64,000 nt of DNA from Roseivirga sp. (lineage in GTDB: Bacteria; Bacteroidota; Bacteroidia; Cytophagales; Cyclobacteriaceae). The notes under the pieces are model-generated. The model had not been told where the DNA came from. It did not search any database and saw nothing but the letters and a program-made list of their open reading frames with translations. Position numbers and translations under genes: made by a program. Positions 27,060 to 36,198 of this stretch are shown here, in pieces; position 1 is the first letter of the stretch; every line of letters starts with the position of its first letter. Location of the stretch: the NCBI GenBank assembly GCA_021404565.1, contig JAAWWF010000016.1:434001-498000 (forward strand), written 5' to 3'.

Positions 27060-27181
27060 ATTACTGTTGTTTTGATAGTTCTTTTTATCCGTCTGAAAGC
27101 ACTTTTTTTTGCAGCCCTTTTCGTTTGCTTTTTTTATGCTAACAGGCTGATACGAAAGTATTTAATAAATCGGGCGACCTG

Positions 27182-27254
27182 TGTTAAACGTTAGTTAATT
27201 CCTGTTAAATTTTGTTAAACCCTTAACCCGCCCCTGATTAATAAAGTACTTTTG
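27182..27254 (+). promoter_or_regulatory. Helically phased GTTAA array and TACTTTTG promoter element
   Basis: Four direct half-sites begin at 27182 (TGTTAA), 27193 (AGTTAA), 27203 (TGTTAA) and 27213 (TGTTAA). Their spacing is 11, 10 and 10 bp, about one helical turn each, as expected for OmpR/PhoB-family binding. Downstream, TACTTTTG (27247-27254) matches the Bacteroidota -7 consensus and would start transcription at about 27258, the A of the kinase ATG, giving an almost leaderless mRNA. The array lies between the divergent T9SS cargo and kinase genes and could serve both. Confidence 0.55.
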
Positions 27255-27257
27255 ACC

Positions 27258-28844
27258 ATGAGCAGACGGAGGATCAGCTGGTTGATAGGTTTATTGAGCG
27301 TGGCCATGATAGGCCTCATTGCCTTTCAATTCTACTGGATTCAGGAGGTAAACAAGGTTAATGAAGAACGTTTCACCAGAAGTGTCCAGTCTGCTTTGGT
27401 AGATGTCACCAATAGCCTGGCAAGAGATAATGATATCCTTTTCTTACAGCAGGATGTAAATCGCTATATGCCCATGGACTATGCCCGCCTACAGGGAGCA
27501 AGAGACAGCATTCGCACCATTCAAAAAACCAAAGCCAGCCAGGGGCAACCCGTGCCCAACCCGGCAGATTTTATGAGTGCCCCATTCTTTCAGGTACAGG
27601 TAGATGAAGCCACAGGCACCATGCAAGTCTCTTTTGACTTTGAAGCATTCATGAATCCACAATTTAACCCTTTACCAGAAGGGCAACGCCCGGACGCTAC
27701 GAACCAGCGGCTACTGATGGAACGGCAGATGGGTCGTAGGCTCGATCAGATGCAGAGTAGTTGGAGAAATCACCTTATCGGTAGCAACAATCTATTTGAG
27801 AGAATCAACCCGGTGGTACTCGATACGCTTATCCACATGGAGCTTTCCAGCAGGGGTATTGACTTACCATACAATTATGGAATTACCCAGAAGAATTCAG
27901 AGATGGTTAGAATCAGAAATACCGCAGATGAAGAAGAACTGGATGACATACGTAATTCGGAATTGAGCGCAACTCTGTTTCCCATGGATCTACAGGAAAA
28001 GGACTACCATCTGTCGATTCATTTTCCAAAACAAAAAAACTACCTGATGAAGCAGGCCCTGATCCCGCTTACCTCCTCAGGCATATTAATGCTCGTGATC
28101 ATAGGCTGTTTTGCCTACGCCATTATGGTGATTTTGAGGCAAAAGAAGCTTTCTGAAATCAAAAACGACTTCATCAATAACATGACTCATGAGTTCAAAA
28201 CTCCTATTGCCACTGTTTCTCTGGCAACTGAAGCATTACAGGATGATGACCTGAAGAGCAACAAGGCATTTGTGGATCGATATGTGCAGGTAATCAAAGA
28301 GGAAAACCGCAGGCTCGAGTTACAGGTGGAAAAAGTACTACAGATAGCAACACTGGATAAGAAAGATTTCAAGCTAAAGTTTGAGAATCTTGACCTTCAT
28401 GACATCATTCAGAAAGCACTGACCAACATCAATATCATGGTGGAGAAAAGAGAGGGCCAAATCACCAGCCAGCTTTTGGCCAGTAACTCAATTGTAGAAT
28501 CAGACAAGGTACACCTGACCAATATTATCTACAACCTGCTCGACAACGCCAATAAGTATTCGCCTGAGCCACCTCAAATACACATTCGCACCGAAAACAT
28601 TTCAACCGGAGTAATTCTTAAAATTTCTGATAAGGGTATTGGCATGGCCAAAGAAGCCGCAGAGAAAATCTTCGATAAATTTTACCGGGTTTCTACCGGC
28701 AATGTCCATGATGTAAAAGGCTTTGGCCTTGGTTTATCATATGTAAAAAGCGTAATTGATATGCATCAGGGTAATATTTCAGTAAAAAGTGAGCCTGGAA
28801 AGGGCAGTACTTTTAAAATATACTTACCATTCGCCCATGTCTAG
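27258..28844 (+). CDS. Membrane-bound sensor histidine kinase
   Basis: ATG 27258 (MSRRRISWLIGLL) is used; a TTG two codons earlier is possible. The 528-residue protein has an N-terminal membrane helix (about 8-28), a periplasmic sensor domain of roughly 240 residues with no family I recognise, and a second helix (about 275-295). A HisKA domain (NNMTHEFKTPIATVSL) and a HATPase domain (IIYNLLDNANKYSPEP, ISDKGIGM, GFGLGLSYVKSV, GKGSTFKIYLP) follow. The layout resembles Bacteroides RprX-type kinases. It overlaps the response-regulator gene by 8 bp, so the two are translated together. Confidence 0.92.
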   Translation: MSRRRISWLIGLLSVAMIGLIAFQFYWIQEVNKVNEERFTRSVQSALVDVTNSLARDNDILFLQQDVNRYMPMDYARLQGARDSIRTIQKTKASQGQPVPNPADFMSAPFFQVQVDEATGTMQVSFDFEAFMNPQFNPLPEGQRPDATNQRLLMERQMGRRLDQMQSSWRNHLIGSNNLFERINPVVLDTLIHMELSSRGIDLPYNYGITQKNSEMVRIRNTADEEELDDIRNSELSATLFPMDLQEKDYHLSIHFPKQKNYLMKQALIPLTSSGILMLVIIGCFAYAIMVILRQKKLSEIKNDFINNMTHEFKTPIATVSLATEALQDDDLKSNKAFVDRYVQVIKEENRRLELQVEKVLQIATLDKKDFKLKFENLDLHDIIQKALTNINIMVEKREGQITSQLLASNSIVESDKVHLTNIIYNLLDNANKYSPEPPQIHIRTENISTGVILKISDKGIGMAKEAAEKIFDKFYRVSTGNVHDVKGFGLGLSYVKSVIDMHQGNISVKSEPGKGSTFKIYLPFAHV

Positions 28845-29532
28845 TTTCAGATTACTTCTTGTAGAAGATGACCCCAACCTGGGGCAAATATTAAACGAAT
28901 ACCTTGTGCTTAAGGGCTATGAGACCACCCTTTGCCGTGATGGTGAAGAAGGCCTTAAAACCTTCAAGAGAGAGCAGTTTGACCTCTGTCTTTTTGATGT
29001 GATGCTACCCAAAAAAGATGGTTTTTCTATGGCTAAAGAAATCCGTAGAGAAGACACTGTCACTCCAATCATTTTCCTTACAGCCAAATCTATGAAGGAA
29101 GATACCATTGAAGGTTTCAAGATCGGAGGCGATGATTACATCACAAAGCCTTTTAGTATGGAAGAGCTTTTGCTCAGAATTCAGGCCATACTGAGGAGAA
29201 CAGCAGAGAGCAATCCGCAAATCTCTGATCAAAAGGTATTCGAGTTTGGATCGTTCCATTTCGATTATGACAAACAGCTGCTTATGCGCAACGAGCAACA
29301 GACCAAGCTGACCTCTAAGGAGTCGGAATTGCTACGTTTGCTCTGCCTGCATATAAATCAGCCACTGGACAGATCTGTGGCTCTCAAAATCATTTGGAGA
29401 GATGACAGCTACTTTAACGCCAGGAGTATGGACGTGTATATTGCCAAACTCAGGAAGCTGTTGAAAGAAGATGAGAGTATCCAGATCATCACACTTCATG
29501 GTTCAGGCTTTAAATTGATTACCGAAGTCTGA
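28837..29532 (+). CDS. OmpR/PhoB-family response regulator
   Basis: The ATG at 28837 (MSSFRLLLVEDDPNLG) overlaps the end of the kinase gene by 8 bp (ATGTCTAG). The 231-residue protein has a receiver domain (VEDD, LCLFDVMLPKKDG with the phospho-acceptor Asp, FLTAKS, KPFSMEEL). Its C-terminal winged helix (about 135-230) includes LTSKESELLRLLCLHINQPL, NARSMDVYIAKLRKLL and LHGSGFKLI. It resembles RprY-type regulators. The phased GTTAA repeats ahead of the operon are plausible autoregulatory sites. Confidence 0.92.
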   Translation: MSSFRLLLVEDDPNLGQILNEYLVLKGYETTLCRDGEEGLKTFKREQFDLCLFDVMLPKKDGFSMAKEIRREDTVTPIIFLTAKSMKEDTIEGFKIGGDDYITKPFSMEELLLRIQAILRRTAESNPQISDQKVFEFGSFHFDYDKQLLMRNEQQTKLTSKESELLRLLCLHINQPLDRSVALKIIWRDDSYFNARSMDVYIAKLRKLLKEDESIQIITLHGSGFKLITEV

Positions 29533-29645
29533 CTAAGGTAAATCAAAGTTTTTCTTTGAATCAAGGGGCTTTTTTTGTATTATAATTGGCTTCGGGCTTA
29601 ACAACTATTTAACAAGTCAATCACTCTTTTTGGTGAAAAATTAAT

Positions 29646-29653
29646 TAGATTTG
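29646..29653 (+). promoter_or_regulatory. TAGATTTG -7 promoter element of the HisA-like gene
   Basis: TAGATTTG matches TAnnTTTG. The predicted start near 29657 leaves a 28-base leader before ATG 29685. A TTTG at 29629-29632 is closer than the usual -33 distance, so the upstream element is unclear. The 152-bp gap also has a small T-rich hairpin (TCAAAG/CTTTGA, 29543-29559) that may terminate the preceding operon. Confidence 0.4.
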
Positions 29654-29684
29654 CGCCCATTTTAAGACACAATACCTTGACCGT

Positions 29685-30404
29685 ATGATTCAAATAATCC
29701 CCTCCATATCAATAATTAACGGCAAAGTTACCAGGCTCAAGCAAGGCGACTATAAGAGTGAAACTGTCTATAAAGACAGTCCCGTAGATGTGGCCAGGAG
29801 GTTTGAAGAAGTCGGTATTAAGAAAATTCATATCGTAGATCTTGATGGTTCCTTTAAGGGGTCACCTGTCAACTACCATGTGCTCGAAGCCATAGCCGGA
29901 TATACCAACCTTGACATTGACTTCAGTGGTGGAATCTCCACCGATGGAGACATTAGCAAGGCTTATGAATATGGAGCCAAGTCGATCACCGCTTCTTCTG
30001 TGGCCATCAACAATAAAAAACTATTTGCTTCCTGGCTGGTGTCATATGGCCGTGAGAAAATCACGCTGGGTGCTGATGCCCTGGATGGTAAAATCAGTAT
30101 TCGTGGCTGGCAAAAATCTACAAATATCGATCTATTATCTCATATAGATTACTACTACATGCGTGGCGTTAAATACGTCAAGAGCACCGACATTGCCAAA
30201 GACGGGATTCAGGAAGGTCCAAATTTTGACATGTATAAGCAGATCATTGAAAAATTCAAGGGAATCAACCTGATGGCCAGTGGTGGTGTGAGATCGGTAG
30301 ATGACATCAAAAGACTTGATGAGATTGGCGTGAGCGCTGTCATGTTTGGCAGGGCTTATTATGAAGGAAACCTGACCCTCAACGATCTCAAAACTTTGCT
30401 CTGA
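29685..30404 (+). CDS. Orphan HisA-like (beta/alpha)8 protein lacking the catalytic N-terminal Asp
   Basis: The 239-residue protein aligns throughout with HisA, the ProFAR isomerase of histidine synthesis. Both phosphate-binding glycine regions are present (DFSGGISTDGD, MASGGVRSVDD and FGRAYYEG). D131 (LGADALDGK) and T168 (KSTDIAKDG) match two of the three usual catalytic positions. The first, the Asp of the P-A-I-D segment, is Ser9 here (IIPSISIINGK). The gene is alone, not in a histidine operon. HisA is therefore a fold assignment, and the reaction is uncertain. It may be a Cytophagales paralogue with another substrate. Confidence 0.75.
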   Translation: MIQIIPSISIINGKVTRLKQGDYKSETVYKDSPVDVARRFEEVGIKKIHIVDLDGSFKGSPVNYHVLEAIAGYTNLDIDFSGGISTDGDISKAYEYGAKSITASSVAINNKKLFASWLVSYGREKITLGADALDGKISIRGWQKSTNIDLLSHIDYYYMRGVKYVKSTDIAKDGIQEGPNFDMYKQIIEKFKGINLMASGGVRSVDDIKRLDEIGVSAVMFGRAYYEGNLTLNDLKTLL

Positions 30405-30431
30405 TTCACAAGCTCCCTGAAGTCCCCTCGC

Positions 30432-32810
30432 TCAGAAGTTGTAATTTATCTTCAGACTGATATTTCGACCAAGATCATCAGCATAATACCTGAATCGGTT
30501 GAGGTAATCTCTATAGCTGTTATTCAACAGGTTCTCTACAGATACAAACACATTCAATTCGTTAGAAAAAAGCTGGGTTTTAAAGCCTCCACTAATATTC
30601 AGGTTGACATACCCCACAGGAGCCTCCAGAAAGTCAAATATGCTTTGATCGGTAGCAAATAAATCTGTTTCACTCACTCTAACGTCTGCAATAGATATAA
30701 CTCTGGGCGCATTGCGCTGTCGATCAACAAAATCTGCAGAAACTGATAGGAATGGTGCCCTGAGCCTTCCTTCATCAAATTTATAGGTAATACCAGATTC
30801 TAACCTGTTAGCCGGTATATTGATCAAAGGACTACCTACCGTCCTGTCCTTCGCCCTGATCAGGGAAAGCTTATTCGTCCACTCAAGCGCATCAGTAAGT
30901 GCATAGCTCAGGTTTGCATCAAGGCCCAGAAAGTGCGCGTCTGTTTGATTATACCGGAATATTGGAAAAGCCCCTCGAATGGTCAAAGCGACATCTTCGG
31001 GCCTTAGGTAAATGTAATCATTGATGAGATTGTAGTAGGCTGAGATATCGATACTATACCTCGCTGTATTCTTTTCAATAGAACTGATCCACTTTATGGC
31101 CTTCTCACTCACCAAATCGTCCCGACCCTCTTCAATAGCTGCGGAACCATGATGCAGTCCCTCACTGAAGAGCTCATTTACATGAGGAGCCCTCCAGGCA
31201 GTACCCAGGTTACTTCTCAATTCCCAACCGTTGGACAGATTGAGCACTACACCAGCCGAGCCGGTAATGTTATTAAAATCAAATTCGGGCCGGATGAGCA
31301 CATTGTTCTCATCAAATTTTTTCACCAGATAGTGCTTATAGTCATAGCGCAATCCAAATTCAAGCTCATACTTATCTTCAACGTAGCGGCCAATCACATG
31401 AAAACCTGCAGTGAGATTATCAAAGTTTGGAATCAAAGGTCTGATTCCGGTTTCAGTTGCATTTTCATTTGCCTGCATTAAAAAACTGGCCCCAATATCC
31501 CCTTTCCACTTACCCATGGGGGCAAGATCCAGGTCGAGTTCAAGGGTATGGGTAATGAGGTCCAGAGAAAGCGCAGGTATATTGGAGCGACCTCCCCTGC
31601 GGATGTCAAATTCCTTTCGTTGATTTCTTTGTAAACCATACTGCAGATATAATTCCCCAAGGTTATTTATATCAACATGGCTGTTGACTTTAAGCAGCTG
31701 ATGTGCCACTTGCTGGCGTGGATTGTTAATATCCCGGCTAAAGTCGTCTATAAATAAAGGACGGTCGCGGCCTATGGCATTTTCAAGATCGGTAAGGTTA
31801 CCAATGTGAGCACTTCGTAATATGGCGATGTCGGCATCAAAGCTACTGTAGAACACCTCAAAACCCGCTCCTTCTTTGTGGTAGCCCAACCCGAATGAGA
31901 AGTTATCTTCTTTAGTACCGGTATTGGTAAGACGGTAATCCGCAGCCCTTGCATCACCTCCTCTTTTCAAGCTCCCCTGAACCCGCCATCCAAAGCCGGG
32001 AAGCCCCGCAATACCTCCTTCAAGCATGAGGCTACTGGCTCCAAGCTTATTATTACTTGCTCCAACCAGATTAAAAGACCCAGCGATACCGCTCGAGCTA
32101 GGCAAGTCCGGAGGGTTTACCAGAATAACTCCACCAATGGCATCTGAGCCATATTTGACAGCGGCAGCTCCTTTGATCAATTGAAGATTCGTGGCCACAA
32201 AAGGATCAATTTCCGGTGCATGTTCTTGCCCCCATTGCTGACCCTCCTGCCTGATTCCATTATTGAGAATCAAAATTCGATTGCTGTGAAGCCCATGGAT
32301 GACAGGCTTAGCAATAGTAGGCCCTGTTTGAAGGATATTAACCCCCGTAATATTTGTCAGAGCCTGACCCAGACTCTCTCCATTGCTTCTGGTTAAGGCA
32401 TCTCCGGAGAGCTCAGCCCTTTTCAGACTTGCTATTTCTTCTACCTTCTCTCCCTCTACCACCACTTTAGACAAATCCTTGACATCGGTTTCGAGATATA
32501 TCTTGAATACTTCAATGGTTGCAGGTAGGCTAAAGGATTGAGTCAGGGTTTTATATCCTAGAAATCGAAAAGTCAGCTCATGATTGACGGCACAAAGCTG
32601 ATCAAAGGAAAAACTACCATCACTTGAAGAAACAATACGCTTCCCCAGGCTGGGTATTTCTATTGTGGCGAAGGGTACAGGTAGTTTGTTCTCCTTGTCC
32701 AAAACAGTACCCCTAAGCACCAAATCACATTCTCCATCCTGAGCAAACACTCCATTTGCCATCCCGAAAATAACCAACACCAAAAGCCATTTTAGACCCA
32801 AAAACTTCAT
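30432..32810 (-). CDS. TonB-dependent outer-membrane receptor
   Basis: ATG 32810 (MKFLGLKWLLVLVIFGMANG) starts a signal peptide; the upstream TTG is less likely. The 792-residue protein has a carboxypeptidase-like regulatory domain (about 30-110: LRGTVLDKENKLPVPFATIE), a TonB plug (about 125-240: SLGQALTNITGVNILQTG, GAAAVKYGSDAIGGVILVNP) and a 22-strand-type barrel ending in LGRNISLKINYNF. It should import a ligand across the outer membrane using TonB energy. An invariant phrase of siderophore or vitamin receptors is not obvious, and no SusD partner is present, so the ligand is unknown. The metal theme of this window (feoAB, copA) does not decide it. Confidence 0.92.
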   Translation of the reverse strand: MKFLGLKWLLVLVIFGMANGVFAQDGECDLVLRGTVLDKENKLPVPFATIEIPSLGKRIVSSSDGSFSFDQLCAVNHELTFRFLGYKTLTQSFSLPATIEVFKIYLETDVKDLSKVVVEGEKVEEIASLKRAELSGDALTRSNGESLGQALTNITGVNILQTGPTIAKPVIHGLHSNRILILNNGIRQEGQQWGQEHAPEIDPFVATNLQLIKGAAAVKYGSDAIGGVILVNPPDLPSSSGIAGSFNLVGASNNKLGASSLMLEGGIAGLPGFGWRVQGSLKRGGDARAADYRLTNTGTKEDNFSFGLGYHKEGAGFEVFYSSFDADIAILRSAHIGNLTDLENAIGRDRPLFIDDFSRDINNPRQQVAHQLLKVNSHVDINNLGELYLQYGLQRNQRKEFDIRRGGRSNIPALSLDLITHTLELDLDLAPMGKWKGDIGASFLMQANENATETGIRPLIPNFDNLTAGFHVIGRYVEDKYELEFGLRYDYKHYLVKKFDENNVLIRPEFDFNNITGSAGVVLNLSNGWELRSNLGTAWRAPHVNELFSEGLHHGSAAIEEGRDDLVSEKAIKWISSIEKNTARYSIDISAYYNLINDYIYLRPEDVALTIRGAFPIFRYNQTDAHFLGLDANLSYALTDALEWTNKLSLIRAKDRTVGSPLINIPANRLESGITYKFDEGRLRAPFLSVSADFVDRQRNAPRVISIADVRVSETDLFATDQSIFDFLEAPVGYVNLNISGGFKTQLFSNELNVFVSVENLLNNSYRDYLNRFRYYADDLGRNISLKINYNF

Positions 32811-32883
32811 ATCGGGCAAAGATATTTATTTTTGCAACACTATTGCAGAAAGATTTGATAAGGGGCAAAGGAACTATTTGTGA

Positions 32884-33276
32884 TCAGCTTCCACTGGTAG
32901 AAGAGGTACTACCTACTTTGAATTTGTAGAAGAGGTAGTAAATAAAATTGAACTTGAAATTGGAAGGTGTTTCCTGATCTTTAACCTTTTCACCAGATAA
33001 AGCTGGTTTTTTAGGAGCCGAATTATTGGGAAGAATCTCTACGTCAGGAGTAAGTAACGCTCTTTCTTTAGGCTTGATAATAATAGGATTTCCAAAATCC
33101 CTTTTGGCCTCTCCGGCATTCGCAGCATCATCCTGAATGCTATCTTTTTCAAGAATTGTGCTTTCCTGCTGCTTTACTGGCATTTCCTCTCCTTCTTCCT
33201 GAGCATAGGAAACACCTTGGGCACAAATGGTGGCCAGAAGGGTTAATGTAAAGATATGTAAGAATTTCCTCCGCAT
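32884..33276 (-). CDS. Small secreted protein of unknown function
   Basis: A 130-residue product with a clear signal peptide (MRRKFLHIFTLTLLATICAQ, cut near VSYAQ) and a hydrophilic, Glu/Lys/Pro-rich middle. The C-terminal stretch FKFNFIYYLFYKFKVGS is aromatic and strand-like, followed by a Ser/Thr/Gly tail. The family is not one I recognise. It lies 73 bp upstream of the TonB receptor on the same strand and could be co-transcribed with it. Confidence 0.6.
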   Translation of the reverse strand: MRRKFLHIFTLTLLATICAQGVSYAQEEGEEMPVKQQESTILEKDSIQDDAANAGEAKRDFGNPIIIKPKERALLTPDVEILPNNSAPKKPALSGEKVKDQETPSNFKFNFIYYLFYKFKVGSTSSTSGS

Positions 33277-33405
33277 CTATAGCTTTACAGGGACGCTAAA
33301 GTTAGTAATATTTCGCAATTAACTAAACGCCTGATATTTTATTTTGTTTAGATTTCTTCCCAAATCGTTATACAAGACATAACAAAAGGCACCACTCACA
33401 AAAAA

Positions 33406-33741
33406 ATGGACACGATCAACTGGCAAGATTTTCAAAAAATTCAACTTCTTACTGGTACGGTAGTTCAGGTAGAAGAGTTTCCGAGGGCCAGAAATCCTTC
33501 CTGGATTCTATACATTGACATGGGAACTTTGGGAATCAAAAAGTCCAGTGCTCAAATCACTGTTCATTACACCAAAGAAGATTTGGTTGGCAAACAGGTG
33601 GTATGTGTCGCCAATTTTCCGCCAAAGCAAATCGGAAAAATCATGTCAGAAGTTTTGGTTACAGGTTTTCCCGATGAAAATGGTGATGTAGTTTTGTGCA
33701 CACCTGATAAACGGCTGCCTAACGGAGCAAAACTCTTTTGA
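33406..33741 (+). CDS. CsaA-like tRNA-binding (OB-fold) protein
   Basis: The 111-residue protein matches the stand-alone EMAP-II/tRNA-binding domain. It contains FQKIQLLTGTVVQVEEFPRA, IDMGTLGIKKSSAQIT, LVGKQVVCVANFPPKQIG, SEVLVTGFPDENGDVVL and PDKRLPNGAKLF, which is the CsaA pattern. CsaA proteins bind tRNA or act as secretion chaperones. Its TGA overlaps the TTG start of murF-alr in the sequence TTGA, implying translational coupling. Confidence 0.85.
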   Translation: MDTINWQDFQKIQLLTGTVVQVEEFPRARNPSWILYIDMGTLGIKKSSAQITVHYTKEDLVGKQVVCVANFPPKQIGKIMSEVLVTGFPDENGDVVLCTPDKRLPNGAKLF

Positions 33742-36191
33742 TAAACGAATTGACCATTTCAGATATCACCGGCATATGCCAGGGTACGCTTATCCAAGCG
33801 GGACCTGATCAATCCATTAAGTCAGTGCTCACAGATAGCCGAAAACTGTCTAATGTGGGCTCTGCCGCTTTTTTTGCTATCAAAGGGATCAACCATGATG
33901 GTCATCAATATATAACAGAACTAGCCTCCAAAGGAGTTAAAACCTTTATTATTGAAGTACAGCCTTCAGGGCCCCTCCCTGCAAACACGAATCTCATTTT
34001 GGTGGAATCGTCACTGCGGGCACTTCAGTCTGTCGCCAGATATAAGAGAGAAAGCCTTAACCTTCCGGTAATTGCTATTACAGGTAGCAATGGGAAGACA
34101 ATCGTAAAAGAATGGTTGTCACAGATGCTCTCTGGCCAAGGCAAGGTGGTCAGAAGTCCGAGAAGCTATAATTCCCAACTGGGCGTACCTCTTTCAGTTT
34201 GGGAAATTGACCCTCAATATGATTTTGCTGTTTTCGAAGCGGGCATTTCCCGAATGGGAGAAATGACATACTTACAAAAGGTTATTCAGCCAACTCACGG
34301 TATTCTGACTAATATTGGCTCAGCTCATGAAGAGGGCTTCCCCTCGATAAATGAAAAGCTCAGCCAAAAACTCAAACTATTTGAGGGCTGTGAAACGCTC
34401 ATTCTTTGTGGCACTGATCACCGAATTTGTAATGCAGTGAAAGCGATGGTCAACCCTCCCCAAAAGATTATCTCCTGGTCATTCGATGAAGGGCATGATA
34501 TACATGTTGAGGCATTGGGCAGTGGCAGGTTTAATCTCCATACAGAAAATGAACAGATGGAGTTTAAGTTGCCTTTTGACGATGAGGCCTCCCTTGAAAA
34601 TCTTATGCACTGCCTGTGTATGTTACTAGAGCTGGGTTTTTCTCCTCTGGAGATTCAAAGAGCCCTTGATGGACTGGAGAAGGTTGACATGAGACTAAAG
34701 CTGATTAAAGGAATCAGGGACAGTTATATAATTGACGACACATACAACAACGATTTGATAGGGCTCGAAACCGCCCTCGATTTTCTGGCTCAACAAAATC
34801 AATACAAAAGAAAAGTTGTTATCCTTTCAGAAGTACCACAGGTTAGTAATCCGCCCGCAATATATTCTCATATCAATCAGTTGCTACTCGACAAGGGTAT
34901 TGACCATCTGATAGGAGTAGGTGCCGAAGTGCTTCGCAATCAGAATCAGTTCAGCATTGAATCCCAGTTTTATCCTGATACATCATCACTGATAGAGCAT
35001 CTCAGTACTTTGGATATAAAAGAATCTGTTACGCTGGTTAAAGGTGCACGGAAATTCCAGTTCGAACGAGTAGTGAACCTGTTGGCCGAAAAAGCTCACC
35101 AAACGCTTCTTGAAATTAACCTGGATGCCATCACCGACAACCTTAACTTCTATCGAAATCGGCTGGCACCTGATGTAAAAATCATGGTCATGGTCAAGGC
35201 TTTTGCCTATGGTAGCGGCAGTGCTGAGGTTGCTCAACTTTTACAGTTTCATAAAGTACACTACCTGGCTGTTGCCTATGCCGATGAGGGAGTAACCTTA
35301 AGAAAAAACGGCATCCACTTACCGATCATGGTCATGAACTGCAATCATGCTGACCTTGATACGTTGATCAAGTATGATCTTGAGCCTGAAATCTTTGAAA
35401 TGGAGCAATTAAAATCCTTTCAAAAGTACTACCAGAGCAAATCCATGAAATTACCCGTCCATATCAACATCAATACTGGTATGAATCGGCTGGGCTTTGA
35501 AGTGGATGAAGCCCAGGAGGTCATAGCTTTTCTTACTTCACACAGCGATGTAGCGGTAAAAAGCATCTTCACCCATCTGGCCGGAGCGGATGAAGCATTA
35601 CACAATGAATTCTCATTGAATCAGCTAAAGGGGTTTGAACCGGTTGCAAAGAGAATTGCTGAAGTATCAGGTCCGAATGTTCTTATTCATGCTCTAAACT
35701 CAGCGGGCATTATTCGTTTTCCCGGCTTTCAGATGAACATGGTCAGGCTCGGAATAGGTCTTTACGGCCTTGAGGCGAGTGGAGAGCAAGCAGATGAGTT
35801 ACGCACAGTAGGCACTCTTAAGACTACGATCTCCCAGGTAAAGGAAATAAAAACGGGCGAAACAATCGGGTACAGCAGAAAGGGAGTTGCGGCAACAGAT
35901 ATGAGCATCGCGACAGTGGCCATTGGCTATGCAGACGGGTATTCCCGGGCATTTAGCAATGGGGTTGGCTCTATGTATATCAACAATCAATCAGCCCCTG
36001 TTATAGGCAATGTATGTATGGATATGACCATGCTGGATGTTACGGGGCTTAATGCCAGGCCGGGTGATGAAGTAATTGTATTTGGAGAAACCCCTTCAAT
36101 CAAGACCCTCGCACATCAAATCAACACGATTCCGTATGAGATTTTGACAAATGTAAGTGAACGTGTGAAGCGGGTTTATCTCACGGAATAA
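33738..36191 (+). CDS. Bifunctional MurF ligase / alanine racemase
   Basis: The 817-residue fusion is the Bacteroidota form that unites two D-alanine steps of cell-wall synthesis. Residues 1 to about 450 are MurF, which adds D-Ala-D-Ala to UDP-MurNAc-tripeptide, with DSRKL, the ATP loop ITGSNGKTIVKEWL, EAGISRMGEM and NIGSAHEEGF. Residues of about 455-817 are the alanine racemase, with the PLP lysine MVKAFAYGSG, NTGMNRLGF, the tyrosine-bearing IGYADGYSRAF and GNVCMDMTMLDVT. The only start compatible with a full MurF is TTG 33738, overlapping the csaA stop. The convergent small gene ends 8 bp after its stop. Confidence 0.95.
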   Translation: MINELTISDITGICQGTLIQAGPDQSIKSVLTDSRKLSNVGSAAFFAIKGINHDGHQYITELASKGVKTFIIEVQPSGPLPANTNLILVESSLRALQSVARYKRESLNLPVIAITGSNGKTIVKEWLSQMLSGQGKVVRSPRSYNSQLGVPLSVWEIDPQYDFAVFEAGISRMGEMTYLQKVIQPTHGILTNIGSAHEEGFPSINEKLSQKLKLFEGCETLILCGTDHRICNAVKAMVNPPQKIISWSFDEGHDIHVEALGSGRFNLHTENEQMEFKLPFDDEASLENLMHCLCMLLELGFSPLEIQRALDGLEKVDMRLKLIKGIRDSYIIDDTYNNDLIGLETALDFLAQQNQYKRKVVILSEVPQVSNPPAIYSHINQLLLDKGIDHLIGVGAEVLRNQNQFSIESQFYPDTSSLIEHLSTLDIKESVTLVKGARKFQFERVVNLLAEKAHQTLLEINLDAITDNLNFYRNRLAPDVKIMVMVKAFAYGSGSAEVAQLLQFHKVHYLAVAYADEGVTLRKNGIHLPIMVMNCNHADLDTLIKYDLEPEIFEMEQLKSFQKYYQSKSMKLPVHININTGMNRLGFEVDEAQEVIAFLTSHSDVAVKSIFTHLAGADEALHNEFSLNQLKGFEPVAKRIAEVSGPNVLIHALNSAGIIRFPGFQMNMVRLGIGLYGLEASGEQADELRTVGTLKTTISQVKEIKTGETIGYSRKGVAATDMSIATVAIGYADGYSRAFSNGVGSMYINNQSAPVIGNVCMDMTMLDVTGLNARPGDEVIVFGETPSIKTLAHQINTIPYEILTNVSERVKRVYLTE

Positions 36192-36198
36192 TCGACCC

